DNA from: Acidobacteriaceae bacterium
GTDB taxonomy: Bacteria > Acidobacteriota > Terriglobia > Terriglobales > Acidobacteriaceae
Length of the DNA: 34,439 nucleotides
Direction: 5' to 3'
Assembly (NCBI GenBank): GCA_003162935.1
Contig: PLUW01000037.1
Coordinates: 1-34,439 of the forward strand
Numbering within the stretch: the first letter of the stretch is position 1; the number at the start of each line of letters is the position of its first letter. This document shows, piece by piece, positions 16,277 through 24,365 of this stretch. The translations under genes and the position numbers were made by a program. Under the pieces are notes generated by a model. The model made no database searches and had not been told where the DNA came from. It saw only the letters and a list, made by a program, of their open reading frames with translations.

Positions 16277-19200
16277 TCAGTGAATCACTACCGTCGGTTG
16301 AACTCCCGTGGTCCAAACGTCTGCCGGTGGCGTGATGGTGGTCGGTAGCGCGCCGCCCGCGGAGGCTCCCGCCGAGAGGCCAATGGCGAAGCTCACATAG
16401 GTGGTCGCAGCCTCGACCTTGGCGCAAGCGGTCGTGCAATTCGTGGTGATGGCCAGATAGTATCGGCCGGCCGCCAGGCTGGTGGAACCTTGCGTCCACG
16501 CCAGAGTCTCAAACGCTTTCGCCGGCGCGAAAGCCGTTCCTGGAGTCGGCCCAATATCCAATACGAGATTTCCGGAGTTATCGAAGATTCCAATGTCGTA
16601 GTCGTGGGTTGTGTTGTCCGCAGTCGCCACGTCGTAGGTCACCTGGGTCGTGGTCACGTTGTACGGCAAGAGGAATCCCCAAAGCTTGGTGACGTTTGCG
16701 GTGGTGGCTTGCGTGCCGCCGGTGTGCTGGCCGCCGGTTACGAAGAACGGCAAGGTCGCGGTGCCTCCGCCTAATGCAGAGATTGTGACGGACCCTGGAC
16801 CATTCGTAATGTTGATGTTCTGGCCCGCCGTGAGTGTGCCCAGCGCCGGAACGGTGCCCGTCGAACCAATCAGAACCTGCCCGTTGGTGGGGGCAGGTGT
16901 CGAAACCAGACTCGTGGGATTCGAAAAATAGGCGATTCCATCGGGCGTGCCCGACAAATTGCTGGCCAGCGTGACTGTGCCGCCCAATGCGACGGTGCCG
17001 CCGCCGGAGAGTCCCGATCCCGCCGCGATGGTGACGGAATTGTTGGCGAGCATGCCGTTGGTTATGCCCGCGGCGGGAATACTGATTGTGCCGGTCGAAG
17101 TGATCGGTCCTCCCGTTAGACCTGCGCCTGTGGCGACGCTGGTGACCGTTCCTCCCGAGGCCGTGTTGGTCAGCGTGACCGTGCCGCCTAACGCCACGGT
17201 GCCGCCGCCGGACAACCCCGATCCCGCCGCGATGGTGACGAAGTTGTTGGCCAGCATGGAATTGGTAACGCCCGCGGGAGGAATGCTGATCGTGCCGGTC
17301 GAAGTGATCGGTCCGCCCGTCAGACCCGCGCCCGTAGCGACGCTGGTGACAGTCCCACTGCCGCTACCGCCGGGAAAGGTTTGCCCGGAGGCGAAGGTGA
17401 TCTGTCCGTTGCTGGCAATCGAGAGCCCCGTTTCCGCGGGCGAGGTTCCGTTCGATCCGAACAGAAGATTCAACGTGCCCGAGGGAGACGATGTGTCGTT
17501 CCCGGCCGGCTCCGCCTGCCAGCGGAAGTCCTGAGTGACGCCCGCTGCGGTCGTGCTGCTGAACGCCGATGCCTGCAAATCGAATGGGTTCGAGTTGAAA
17601 CCCTGGGTAGCCGTCGCCGTGCCCGTGTCCGGCAACACAGCACCTGCCTCCGATACTGTGCCGCTAAACATGCCCGTCGATGCCGACACGCCGCCACTGA
17701 AAGCGGCGGAGGTGCCGCTCAGTGCTCCGGTCAGCGTGCCTCCCAGAAGCTGCAGGTAGAGCCCGTTGGTATAACTCGTATTCAGACTGAGACTGCCGCT
17801 GGACGTGATCGGCCCTCCGGTCAGTCCCGTGCCGCTAGACACGCTGGTCACGGTTCCTCCCAAACTTGGGGCCGAATTGGTGAGCGTGATCGTGCCGCCC
17901 AAGGGCACGCTGCCGCCGCCGGACAATCCCGATCCCGCAGTGATCGTGACGGAGTTGTTCGCCAGCATGGTGTTGGTCACTCCGGCGGAGGGAATGCTGA
18001 TGGTGCCGGTCCCGGTGATCGGTCCTCCCGTTAGACCTGCGCCGGTCGCGACGCTGGTGACAGTCCCACTACCGCCGGAGCCGGGAAAGGTTTGGCCCGA
18101 CGCAAAGGTTACCAGTCCGTTGCTCGCGATGGTAAGCCCGGTTTCCGCCGGCGCAGTTCCGTTCGATCCGAACAGCAGATTCAAAGAGCCAGAAGGAGAC
18201 GATGTGTCGTTCCCGGTCGGCTCCGCCTGCCAGCGGAAGTCTTGCGTCACGGCCGCTGAGGTCTTGCTGCTGAACGCGGATGCTTGAAAATCAAATGGGT
18301 TCGAGATGAAGCCCTTGGAGGCCGTCGCCGTGCCCGTGTCCGGCAACACAGCACCCGCTTCCGATACTGTGCCGCTAAACGTGCCCGTCGATGCCGACAA
18401 GGCACCACTAAAAGCGGCGGAGGTGCCGCTCAGTGCTCCGGTCAGCGTGCCTCCCAGAAGCTGCAGGTAGAGCCCGTTGGTGTAACTCGTATTCAGGCTG
18501 AGACTGCCGCTGGAGGTGATCGGGCCGCCGCTCAGACCGGTGCCGCTAGACACGCTGGTTACGGTTCCTCCCAAACTTGGAGCGGTGTTGGTGAGCGTGA
18601 TGGTGTTGCCCAAAGCCACGGTGCCGCCGCCAGACAATCCCGCGCCCGCCGTGATCGTAACGGAAGGGTTGGCCAGCATGGTGTTGGTTACGCCGGCGGA
18701 GGGAATACTGATAGTGCCGGTCCCAGTGATCGGTCCGCCCGTCAGACCCGCGCCAGTCGCGACGTTGGTTACCGTTCCATTGCCCGTGCCGGGGAAGGTT
18801 TGGCCCGAGGCGAAACTCACCAGCCCCGTGCTCGCAATGGAGAACCCCGTTTCCGCGGGCGCAGTTCCATTCGATCCGAACAGCAGATTCAAGGAGCCCG
18901 AGGGAGACGATGTGTCGTTCCCCGTCGGCTCTGCCTGCCATCGGAAGTCTTGCGTCACGGCCGCTGCGCTCTTGCTGCTGTATGAGGATGCCTGCAAATC
19001 AAATGGGTTCGAGATGAAGCCCTTGGAGGCCGTCGCGGTGCCGGTGTCCGGCAACAACGCACCCGCCGCCGACATGATGCCGCTAAACGTGCCGGTCGAT
19101 CCCGACAAAGCGCCGCTGAAAGCAGCTGAGGTTCCGCTCAGCGCTCCGGTCAGCGTCCCTCCCGCGAGCTGCAAGTAGAGACCGTTGGTGTAGGTGGTAT

Positions 19201-20515
19201 TCAAACTGAGGGTGCCGCTGGAAGTGATCGGTCCTCCGGTCAGTCCGGTTCCGCTGGCCACGCTGGTGACCGTTCCTCCCAAACTCGGAGCGGTGTTGGT
19301 GAGCGTGATGGTGTTGCCTAAAGCCACGGTGCCGCCGCCCGATAGTCCCGAGCCCGCCGTGATCGTAACGGAAGGGTTGGCCAGCATGGCGTTGGTTACG
19401 CCGGCGGAAGGAATGCTGATGGTGCCCGTTTTGGTGATCGGTCCACCGGTCAGGCCCGCGCCCGTAGCGACGCTGGTCACCGTTCCATTGCCCGCGCCGG
19501 GGAAGGTTTGGCCCGAAGCAAAAGTAATCACCCCAGTATTGGCGACCGATACCCCAGTTTCAACTAAGTCTCCGGTGACACCGTACAGCAGGTTGAGGGT
19601 TGCATTGGTGTCTGAAGAATCGTTTCCCGACGGCTCTGCCTCCCAGCGCCAGACATAGGTCGCCGCTTTCGACAAGGACGAGTTGTACAGGGAAGCCTCG
19701 ATGTCCAGCGGGTTGGAAACGTACCCTTGCGAGGTCGTCGCGGTACCGGTTGGAGGCATGACGGCACCCGCTAGAGCCGACAGTGAGCCGCGAATGATGG
19801 CGGTTCCGGATACATCCAACACGGCTGCGGGGCTGGTGTTGCCGATGCCCACGTTGCTGCCGGATTCGTAGATGGTTGAATTCTCAATGTTGCAGGCGGT
19901 GGTGAACTTCGTGATCTGGTTGGCCGTGGCAGTGCCATCGCTGGTGATGGAGGAACACGCGGTCTGCGGCACCGGGCTCATCAGGATGGTTCCTTGACCC
20001 GGATTTAGAATCTGCGGAGTCGCCTGACCCGAGGCCGACTGCATTGGCGTGTTTTGAGTTTCCGCAAGGAGATATGCCGAAGCCGGTCTTCCGCCCAACA
20101 TCTCGGTGTCTGCCGCCTTGAGCGCATAGGCCACGCTTAGCAACAGGATTCGCGGCTGCTCCGCTTGTCCATCTGGGCGGATCCCCAGCCAGCGTGCTGC
20201 GCCCGCGGAGAAAATCTCCAGCGGCAACCCTGCCTCATTCGTTGCTCCCAGCAACACGCTAAAGCGCCCGGCTGAATCGAGTGGCAGGTTCTGGGTTTCT
20301 TGCCAGACTGTAAGCTGGCCCGCTTCATCCTGGTAAAGCGTGAACGTGATTCCATGGTTCCCAGCCAGCGGTTTCCCCGCTTCATCGCGCGCCGATCCAT
20401 TGATCCGAATCAGGCGAGGCACCGTCGCTGTGGAAACTTCCACCTGCGCGGATGCAACCACGCCCAGGACCACCAGCACCATGACGATGGAAACGGAAAA
20501 GCGGCGAAAGCTCAC
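16277..20515 (-). CDS. Very large exported repeat protein (1,412 aa)
   Basis: The start is GTG at 20515 with AGGAGG 5 nt upstream, giving a signal peptide VSFRRFSVSIVMVLVVLGVV ending ASA-Q. The frame is open upstream to 20692 without signals. Residues about 25-165 form an N-terminal domain with ITFTLYQDEAGQLTVWQETQ and LLLSVAYALKAADTEMLGG, which I recall from other acidobacterial exported proteins. Then come Gly/Thr/Ser-rich beta repeats built on GTVTSVATGAGLTGGPITxT and ANxSVTITAGSGLSGGGTVAL. Three long units of 236-237 residues are encoded by 708-711 bp DNA repeats (17376-19502). The last 170 residues form a separate beta-rich domain (YDIGIFDNSGNLVLDIG ... AAGRYYLAITTNC). It has no barrel anchor or S74 protease. 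Probably a surface or extracellular fibre or adhesin; this is inference. Confidence 0.88.
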   Translation of the reverse strand: MSFRRFSVSIVMVLVVLGVVASAQVEVSTATVPRLIRINGSARDEAGKPLAGNHGITFTLYQDEAGQLTVWQETQNLPLDSAGRFSVLLGATNEAGLPLEIFSAGAARWLGIRPDGQAEQPRILLLSVAYALKAADTEMLGGRPASAYLLAETQNTPMQSASGQATPQILNPGQGTILMSPVPQTACSSITSDGTATANQITKFTTACNIENSTIYESGSNVGIGNTSPAAVLDVSGTAIIRGSLSALAGAVMPPTGTATTSQGYVSNPLDIEASLYNSSLSKAATYVWRWEAEPSGNDSSDTNATLNLLYGVTGDLVETGVSVANTGVITFASGQTFPGAGNGTVTSVATGAGLTGGPITKTGTISIPSAGVTNAMLANPSVTITAGSGLSGGGTVALGNTITLTNTAPSLGGTVTSVASGTGLTGGPITSSGTLSLNTTYTNGLYLQLAGGTLTGALSGTSAAFSGALSGSTGTFSGIMSAAGALLPDTGTATASKGFISNPFDLQASSYSSKSAAAVTQDFRWQAEPTGNDTSSPSGSLNLLFGSNGTAPAETGFSIASTGLVSFASGQTFPGTGNGTVTNVATGAGLTGGPITGTGTISIPSAGVTNTMLANPSVTITAGAGLSGGGTVALGNTITLTNTAPSLGGTVTSVSSGTGLSGGPITSSGSLSLNTSYTNGLYLQLLGGTLTGALSGTSAAFSGALSASTGTFSGTVSEAGAVLPDTGTATASKGFISNPFDFQASAFSSKTSAAVTQDFRWQAEPTGNDTSSPSGSLNLLFGSNGTAPAETGLTIASNGLVTFASGQTFPGSGGSGTVTSVATGAGLTGGPITGTGTISIPSAGVTNTMLANNSVTITAGSGLSGGGSVPLGGTITLTNSAPSLGGTVTSVSSGTGLTGGPITSSGSLSLNTSYTNGLYLQLLGGTLTGALSGTSAAFSGGVSASTGMFSGTVSEAGAVLPDTGTATATQGFNSNPFDLQASAFSSTTAAGVTQDFRWQAEPAGNDTSSPSGTLNLLFGSNGTSPAETGLSIASNGQITFASGQTFPGGSGSGTVTSVATGAGLTGGPITSTGTISIPPAGVTNSMLANNFVTIAAGSGLSGGGTVALGGTVTLTNTASGGTVTSVATGAGLTGGPITSTGTISIPAAGITNGMLANNSVTIAAGSGLSGGGTVALGGTVTLASNLSGTPDGIAYFSNPTSLVSTPAPTNGQVLIGSTGTVPALGTLTAGQNINITNGPGSVTISALGGGTATLPFFVTGGQHTGGTQATTANVTKLWGFLLPYNVTTTQVTYDVATADNTTHDYDIGIFDNSGNLVLDIGPTPGTAFAPAKAFETLAWTQGSTSLAAGRYYLAITTNCTTACAKVEAATTYVSFAIGLSAGASAGGALPTTITPPADVWTTGVQPTVVIH
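17376..19502 (-). repeat. Three tandem coding repeats of about 708 bp
   Basis: The marker AAGGTTT (coding QTFPG on the minus strand) recurs at 17376, 18087, 18795 and 19503, so the units are 711, 708 and 708 bp. Whole units stay in frame and share long identical stretches, such as the DNA for QDFRWQAEP and NDTSSPSGSLNLLFGSNGT. This points to recent amplification by recombination. Partial units flank both ends. Confidence 0.9.
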
Positions 20516-20894
20516 AAGGACCTCCTGCGAAGTAGAGGGGACGGCTAAAATCCGGGGGGAGGGAGAGCTAGCCTGAACCGCCCGAAGAAGCGAGGCAGTT
20601 TGCAGCCTATTCGGGCAGCGATGGGTTGATATGGCCGCTTTGCCAGCGCCCAAATCAGGATAGCTCTTGCATATCATCACTTGCGGGTGCATCTTCTTGC
20701 AACTCTCCGCTTGGTGTAGCCGGGCGAGTTAATTGATTGGGCTAACCCATTTGGGTAGTGTTTCGCTGGCTAACCAAAGGTGGAATTGACGCATGGCCGA
20801 ATCTGGGTTTAGATGGGGCTTGGATCACGGGTGCCAGACAATGGGCCAATTTCGCGATTCTGTAGGGTTTCGCGCTCAAGAGATGGAATTAAAC
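20516..20894. promoter_or_regulatory. 379-bp divergent intergenic region
   Basis: Separates the large repeat-protein gene (-) from a small secreted-protein gene (+). No coding frame is convincing. It contains one copy of the recurrent near-palindrome (20742-20758) and a partial one (CTAACCAAAGG, about 20770-20780). It could control both genes. Confidence 0.55.
20742..20758. promoter_or_regulatory. Recurrent near-palindrome, site a
   Basis: CTAACCCATTTGGGTAG. It matches the consensus CTAATYCRNNTGGGYTAG seen at 24216, 24255, 26522 and 27975, with one base missing in the right half. It sits 137 bp upstream of the 20895 gene and 227 bp upstream of the leftward gene. Confidence 0.55.
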
Positions 20895-21296
20895 ATGAAA
20901 ACTATGAAAAAACTGATCGTTACGATGTGTATGACGGCCTTGTTGCCGCTTGCTTTCGCCCAAAGCGCGCCGCCACCGCGAGTCAACCCAGCCGAGGCCA
21001 AGAATCACCTTGGCGAGACCGCAGTGGTATGCGGGAAGGTGGTCGACACCAAGACTTCCCGGTACGGGATCGCCGGCCGCGGAAAACCGGTAACCTTCGA
21101 TCTCGACCAACCGGAGCCGAATCCAGTGTTCTACTTCGTGACCTTCGGGGCGCAGCCTGGCGGTCCGGAAGAAGCGCTGGCCGCATACAAGGACAAGCGT
21201 GTTTGCGTGACTGGCAAGATCAGGACGCAAGCCGGCGTGCCCTTCATCATGGCGGATGATCGTTCCCTGATTAAGCTACAAGCGGAAAACAAGTAG
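20895..21296 (+). CDS. Small exported protein, OB-fold-like
   Basis: 133 residues. A signal peptide (MKTMKKLIVTMCMTALLPLA, cut near FAQ-SA) is followed by a compact domain with VVCGKVVDTKTSRYG, PVTFDLDQPEPNPVFYFVTFG and RVCVTGKIRTQAGVPFIMADD, the strand pattern of a small OB-fold. It has two Cys, which could pair outside the cytoplasm. Start chosen at 20895; a second in-frame ATG at 20883 would add four residues, and GGA near 20886 is a weak ribosome site. No precise family is recognised. It follows the motif-bearing region and precedes another exported gene by 147 bp; a hairpin lies between them. Confidence 0.75.
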   Translation: MKTMKKLIVTMCMTALLPLAFAQSAPPPRVNPAEAKNHLGETAVVCGKVVDTKTSRYGIAGRGKPVTFDLDQPEPNPVFYFVTFGAQPGGPEEALAAYKDKRVCVTGKIRTQAGVPFIMADDRSLIKLQAENK

Positions 21297-21332
21297 CCGG
21301 ATGCCGCATGCCCGCGGCAACTTGAAAACGGC

Positions 21333-21357
21333 GCTCGAAGGGGACGTCCCTTCGAGC
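21333..21357 (+). terminator. Hairpin between two exported-protein genes
   Basis: GCTCGAAGGG-GACGT-CCCTTCGAGC is a perfect 10-bp stem. It is nested within TGCCGCA (21302-21308) / TGCGGCA (21382-21388), so a longer fold is possible. No U-tract follows; it may be a terminator, an mRNA stabiliser or a repeat. Confidence 0.5.
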
Positions 21358-21443
21358 CCTCGAATCCGTCTTTATGGCCGTTGCGGCATGACGCCGCGGC
21401 AAGGCCCGAAGATACCTCACTCAACCTAGGGAAGGAGCAGGCT

Positions 21444-22157
21444 ATGGGGAAGAAACTGCTGGTGGCACTGTTGTTGTTGGGAGGACTTGATCTTTCGGCG
21501 CAGACGGTTGTCCAACAGTTCGCAGCCGTGAGCGCAGGCGCGGGCACGGTCTCAGACATGGATCTGGTTTCACCGACCCTCAAGGGCAGTGTTCTGATTG
21601 CGATGCCAGTGCTCCTTTCTCCAGGAGTCAAGGTATTGAGCGTTACCGACAATGCGCCGGAGGGAGGGAACACGTACAAGGAAGTTCCCGGGGCAACTTC
21701 GTCTTGCCCGAACGGCCCTCTTGATATTTGGTACTGCGAGAATTGCCATCCCGGCGTGACCGAGCTCAAATTCCATTTGTCCGGTCACGTGAAGAGCAGC
21801 ATCAATTCGTTTCTGGAAGTTTCAAACCTGGCCTTGTCCTCCGTGCTCGATGGAGAGGGAGCACAGGTAAGCAACGGGACGGCAACCAGCGCAGGTCTCT
21901 TGGTTGGACCCAAGATTGCCACCACAGCAACGGATTTTGTGATCGCCCGCTATTCTGCAAATCCTCCCATTCCAACCGGCGTAACTCCCGCGCCGTGGGT
22001 ATACAAGACGTCCTATGCTTACGTGCTGGACGGACCCCAAGGAACCTATCAACCGACGTTGACCGGCGGGAAGCCCGGGGGGAATTTCTGCATGGGCTTG
22101 GCCGCCTTCAAGACTGCCGCGTCCGCTTCCACTTCACGACCCGCTGCCAAGCATTAG
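21444..22157 (+). CDS. Exported protein of unknown function
   Basis: 237 residues. Signal peptide MGKKLLVALLLLGGLDLSAQ, then a mature domain rich in beta-strand patterns: VLIAMPVLLSPGVKVLSVTDNAP, IWYCENCHPGVTELKFHLSGH and a late NFCMGLAAFK. The CENC motif and a further Cys may form a disulfide or a metal site. AAGGAG at 21432-21437 supports the ATG at 21444; the frame is open upstream from 21381. The C-terminal tail is Ala/Ser-rich. It shares no clear similarity with its neighbours and I do not recognise a characterised family. A strong hairpin at 22254-22305 separates it from the converging DsbA-like gene. Confidence 0.75.
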   Translation: MGKKLLVALLLLGGLDLSAQTVVQQFAAVSAGAGTVSDMDLVSPTLKGSVLIAMPVLLSPGVKVLSVTDNAPEGGNTYKEVPGATSSCPNGPLDIWYCENCHPGVTELKFHLSGHVKSSINSFLEVSNLALSSVLDGEGAQVSNGTATSAGLLVGPKIATTATDFVIARYSANPPIPTGVTPAPWVYKTSYAYVLDGPQGTYQPTLTGGKPGGNFCMGLAAFKTAASASTSRPAAKH

Positions 22158-22253
22158 GCGCAGGGGCAGCTCTTTTCACTCGAATACTGGATCGGGTGGA
22201 ATCGCCAGAAAATCCGTCCCGGATCTGCGATCGCAGGTCGGTGGCATAAGGAA

Positions 22254-22305
22254 ACCCTCCCGCGATCATGCTGCTTGGTCATCTCAGCATGATCGCCGGG
22301 AGGGT
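22254..22305. terminator. Long hairpin between converging genes
   Basis: ACCCTCCCGCGATCATGCTG (22254-22273) pairs with 22285-22305 (CAGCATGATCGC-C-GGGAGGGT), a 20-bp stem with one bulged base and an 11-nt loop. On the minus strand it is followed by TTTCCTT, so it best serves the DsbA-like gene and may act in both directions. Confidence 0.75.
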
Positions 22306-22325
22306 GGGGTGGGCTGCCAACCTTG

Positions 22326-23369
22326 TTATTTCTTCTCCGCCTCTTTCGCGGGCGCCAGCGCCGCGCTCTGCTTTTGTGCGTTCAGTTCCTGCAACACGGT
22401 TTCCCGCAGCTTTGCGTATCCAACCGAGCCACTCAGGAAATGACCATTTACGAAGAAGCTCGGAGTGCCTACCAATCCGAGCCGCAGGCCTTCCTTGGAA
22501 TCCGCCTTCACGGCGGCAGTTTGTTCTCCGGAGTCCAGGCATTTGTCGAAACTGGCGGTGTCGAGTTTCAGGTCTTTCGCCTGCTGTTTCAAGTCCGACA
22601 GTTGCAGTTTCTTGTTCTGAAACAGAGCGTCGTGATACTCCCAGAACTTCCCTTGCGCGGCGGCGCAGCGCGCGGCCTCGGCGGCTCTAGCCGCAAGCGG
22701 GTGCATGGGAAGAGGAAAATCCTTGTAAACCACGGACACTTGATCGCCAAACTGGTCGCGCAGGCGATTGAGATCCGGGAACACTTTTTGGCAATACGGG
22801 CATTCATAGTCGGCGAACTCGATGATCTGTACCGGAGCCTTCTCGGAACCAAGTCTCTGCGCCTTCTCCACATCGACGTGAGCGCTGGGTTGGTTCAGCT
22901 CAACGACCACTCCGTATTGTCCTCGCAGGTCGGCGATGTAGGCGTCGCGCGCTTTTTTCGTGCGCAGTTGATGCACGGTCTCGATGATATTGGGCCGCGC
23001 CGTCTCGTATGGTTCCTCGGTTTGCACGCCCTCGTAGTAAAAGCGTAGCTGATCCTCGGTCGGCTCCGGAACGTTCACCGCCACGTGACGCTTGTAGAGT
23101 TCATCGAGCGTCACGCCTTCTTTTTTCGCCTGCAGTTCCAATAACTGATCGTCGATAAATTGCTCGAGGGCATCGCGCTCGGCAAGGTAGTACTTGTATT
23201 TGGCCTGGAGCAACTTGCCTGCCTGCTTTTGCTCCAACTCTTCGGTAGTGACCTTGCGGCCGGCAATCTCGGCGACTACGGCGGACTCATTCTGGCCCAT
23301 GGCGGGCATCGAAACAGCACCCATGGCGATTCCCAGTCCAAGAGCAAGCAGAGTATTCCTAGTGAACAT
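22326..23369 (-). CDS. SurA_N-like/DsbA-like fusion, exported thiol oxidoreductase
   Basis: 347 residues with a signal peptide (MFTRNTLLALGLGIAMGAVS, cut near AMG-QN). Residues about 30-130 are helical and charged, like the SurA/PrsA N-terminal chaperone domain (EIAGRKVTTEELEQ ... LEQFIDDQLLELQAKKEGVT). From about 170 follows a DsbA-type thioredoxin domain: APVQIIEFADYECPYC with active-site Cys190/Cys193, then LVGTPSFFVNGHFLSG containing the cis-Pro. It should act in the periplasm, oxidising or isomerising disulfides in exported proteins, several of which (Cys-containing) are encoded nearby. GAGGAA lies about 7 nt before the ATG. The C-terminal tail is Ala/Lys-rich. Redox direction and chaperone role are inferred. 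Confidence 0.9.
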   Translation of the reverse strand: MFTRNTLLALGLGIAMGAVSMPAMGQNESAVVAEIAGRKVTTEELEQKQAGKLLQAKYKYYLAERDALEQFIDDQLLELQAKKEGVTLDELYKRHVAVNVPEPTEDQLRFYYEGVQTEEPYETARPNIIETVHQLRTKKARDAYIADLRGQYGVVVELNQPSAHVDVEKAQRLGSEKAPVQIIEFADYECPYCQKVFPDLNRLRDQFGDQVSVVYKDFPLPMHPLAARAAEAARCAAAQGKFWEYHDALFQNKKLQLSDLKQQAKDLKLDTASFDKCLDSGEQTAAVKADSKEGLRLGLVGTPSFFVNGHFLSGSVGYAKLRETVLQELNAQKQSAALAPAKEAEKK

Positions 23370-23430
23370 TGTGGATTTCCTCTTTTAAAGATGTCTTTGG
23401 GGGGAGCAGAACGAGATAAGTCTATAAGAA

Positions 23431-23462
23431 CCGGACGCCGGGTGTAAACACCCGGCGTCCGG
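23431..23462 (-). terminator. Strong intrinsic terminator for the secreted Cys-protein gene
   Basis: CCGGACGCCGGGTGT-AA-ACACCCGGCGTCCGG has perfect 15-bp arms. Read on the minus strand it is followed by TTCTTAT. It lies about 70 bp after the stop of the 23532-24116 gene, which it probably terminates. A second small stem (GGCTCA/TGAGCC) lies between. Confidence 0.75.
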
Positions 23463-23531
23463 GATGTTCGGTGTTTGGCTCAACCGAAGCAGCTCAACTG
23501 AGCCGCCTCAGTCCTGCCTCACGTCAGAAGA

Positions 23532-24116
23532 CTAGAAGTCGCGGTCTTCCGGCGTGCAGCTGATCGTGCCAGAGCCGCTGCCCAGCAACTGCGCGTAGTA
23601 GCACAGGTTCTGGAGCAGGGTCTGTTCAGCCGAAACCAGGTTCGAGTCGTGGAACGCGGTTTCCGTCTGGACGTATGGCGCTGCGCCCTCGGGATACTTG
23701 TTCGCACTGCTCTGGATGTGGGTCGCCCAGCCGCGCAGGCCAGCTACCGGCGTGGTAGCGGTCGGGTCGAGGCTCGAAGACGAGATGACCTTGATGACGC
23801 CGTTGGGAACGGGTTTGCCGGTCAACGGGTTATTGGTCAGTTCGGTCTTCAGGGATTCCGAAAGCAGGCCGTCTGGCGTGATCTCGCAGGCGCCGCAAGC
23901 TTGCAGTTCCTGGCTGTTGTCGAACACGTAGATGGCCGCCCACAGGTTGCCAGCGGTGTCGCCGTCATTGATGAACCGGATCGTTGCATCCGGAGCAGCA
24001 GAGACGTTGTTGGCAAAATAAGTGGTGAAATAGACGCTGTTATCTTGCGCGAAGGCGTTTCCCCCGAGCATCAGGGCGATGGTCAGAACTACGAACACAA
24101 ATCCTAGCTTTTTCAT
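23532..24116 (-). CDS. Secreted protein with Cys-containing YVFD/LGSGSG domain
   Basis: 194 residues. A signal peptide (MKKLGFVFVVLTIALMLGG, cut near AFA-QD) leaves essentially one domain. Key segments: YFANNVSAAPDATIRFINDG, AAIYVFDNSQELQACGACEI, DGLLSESLKTELTNNPLTG, GVIKVISSSS, GWATHIQ and LLQNLCYYAQLLGSGSGTIS-C. The C-terminal 170 residues of the Big2 lipoprotein at 28089-29993 show the same order of motifs, so both belong to one family. Conserved Cys (CGAC/CCGC, NLC, final C) suggest disulfides. AGGAGG with a 9-nt gap precedes the ATG. Two copies of the recurrent near-palindrome lie 100-156 bp upstream and a strong terminator follows. Function unknown. Confidence 0.82.
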   Translation of the reverse strand: MKKLGFVFVVLTIALMLGGNAFAQDNSVYFTTYFANNVSAAPDATIRFINDGDTAGNLWAAIYVFDNSQELQACGACEITPDGLLSESLKTELTNNPLTGKPVPNGVIKVISSSSLDPTATTPVAGLRGWATHIQSSANKYPEGAAPYVQTETAFHDSNLVSAEQTLLQNLCYYAQLLGSGSGTISCTPEDRDF

Positions 24117-24215
24117 TTGTTGGATCCTCCTGGGTTTGTTTTGCCGCGCCTTGCGCTGGGGGAGGATCAGCTACGGGCGCTGGAAGAACTCTACCTTTTC
24201 TAGATTTCTTTACAA

Positions 24216-24232
24216 GTACCCACGTGGATTAG
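24216..24232 (-). promoter_or_regulatory. Recurrent near-palindrome, site b1
   Basis: On the minus strand it reads CTAATCCACGTGGGTAC. It sits 100 bp upstream of the secreted Cys-protein start and about 40 bp, centre to centre, from site b2, roughly four helical turns, in the opposite orientation. Confidence 0.6.
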
Positions 24233-24254
24233 CCAAAGACACTAAGACTCCGAG

Positions 24255-24272
24255 CTAGTCCAAGTGGGTTAC
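24255..24272 (+). promoter_or_regulatory. Recurrent near-palindrome, site b2
   Basis: CTAGTCCAAGTGGGTTAC, fitting the consensus CTAATYCRNNTGGGYTAG at nearly every fixed position. It lies 139-156 bp upstream of the secreted Cys-protein gene. Confidence 0.6.
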
Positions 24273-24313
24273 TTCATGATCTTATGGAGTAGTTAGGATC
24301 ACGTCCCATTACT

Positions 24314-24338
24314 GCCCGATTGCCAGGCGGTTTCGGGC
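24314..24338 (-). terminator. Possible hairpin after the Pro/Ala-repeat gene
   Basis: GCCCGA (24314-24319) and TCGGGC (24333-24338) pair around TTGCCAGGCGGTT. It lies about 30 bp beyond the stop of the 24366-26246 gene on the minus strand. The stem is short and has no U-tract. Confidence 0.35.
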
Positions 24339-24365
24339 GTGTGGTTGTCCCTTTATTTATTTTAT

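Noticed and set aside
16947-19658. Several plus-strand frames with a repeated VPPNATVPPPDNPDPAA-like text
   Set aside because: They repeat with the same 708-bp period only because they are antisense to the repeat protein, which has a signal peptide and a good ribosome site.
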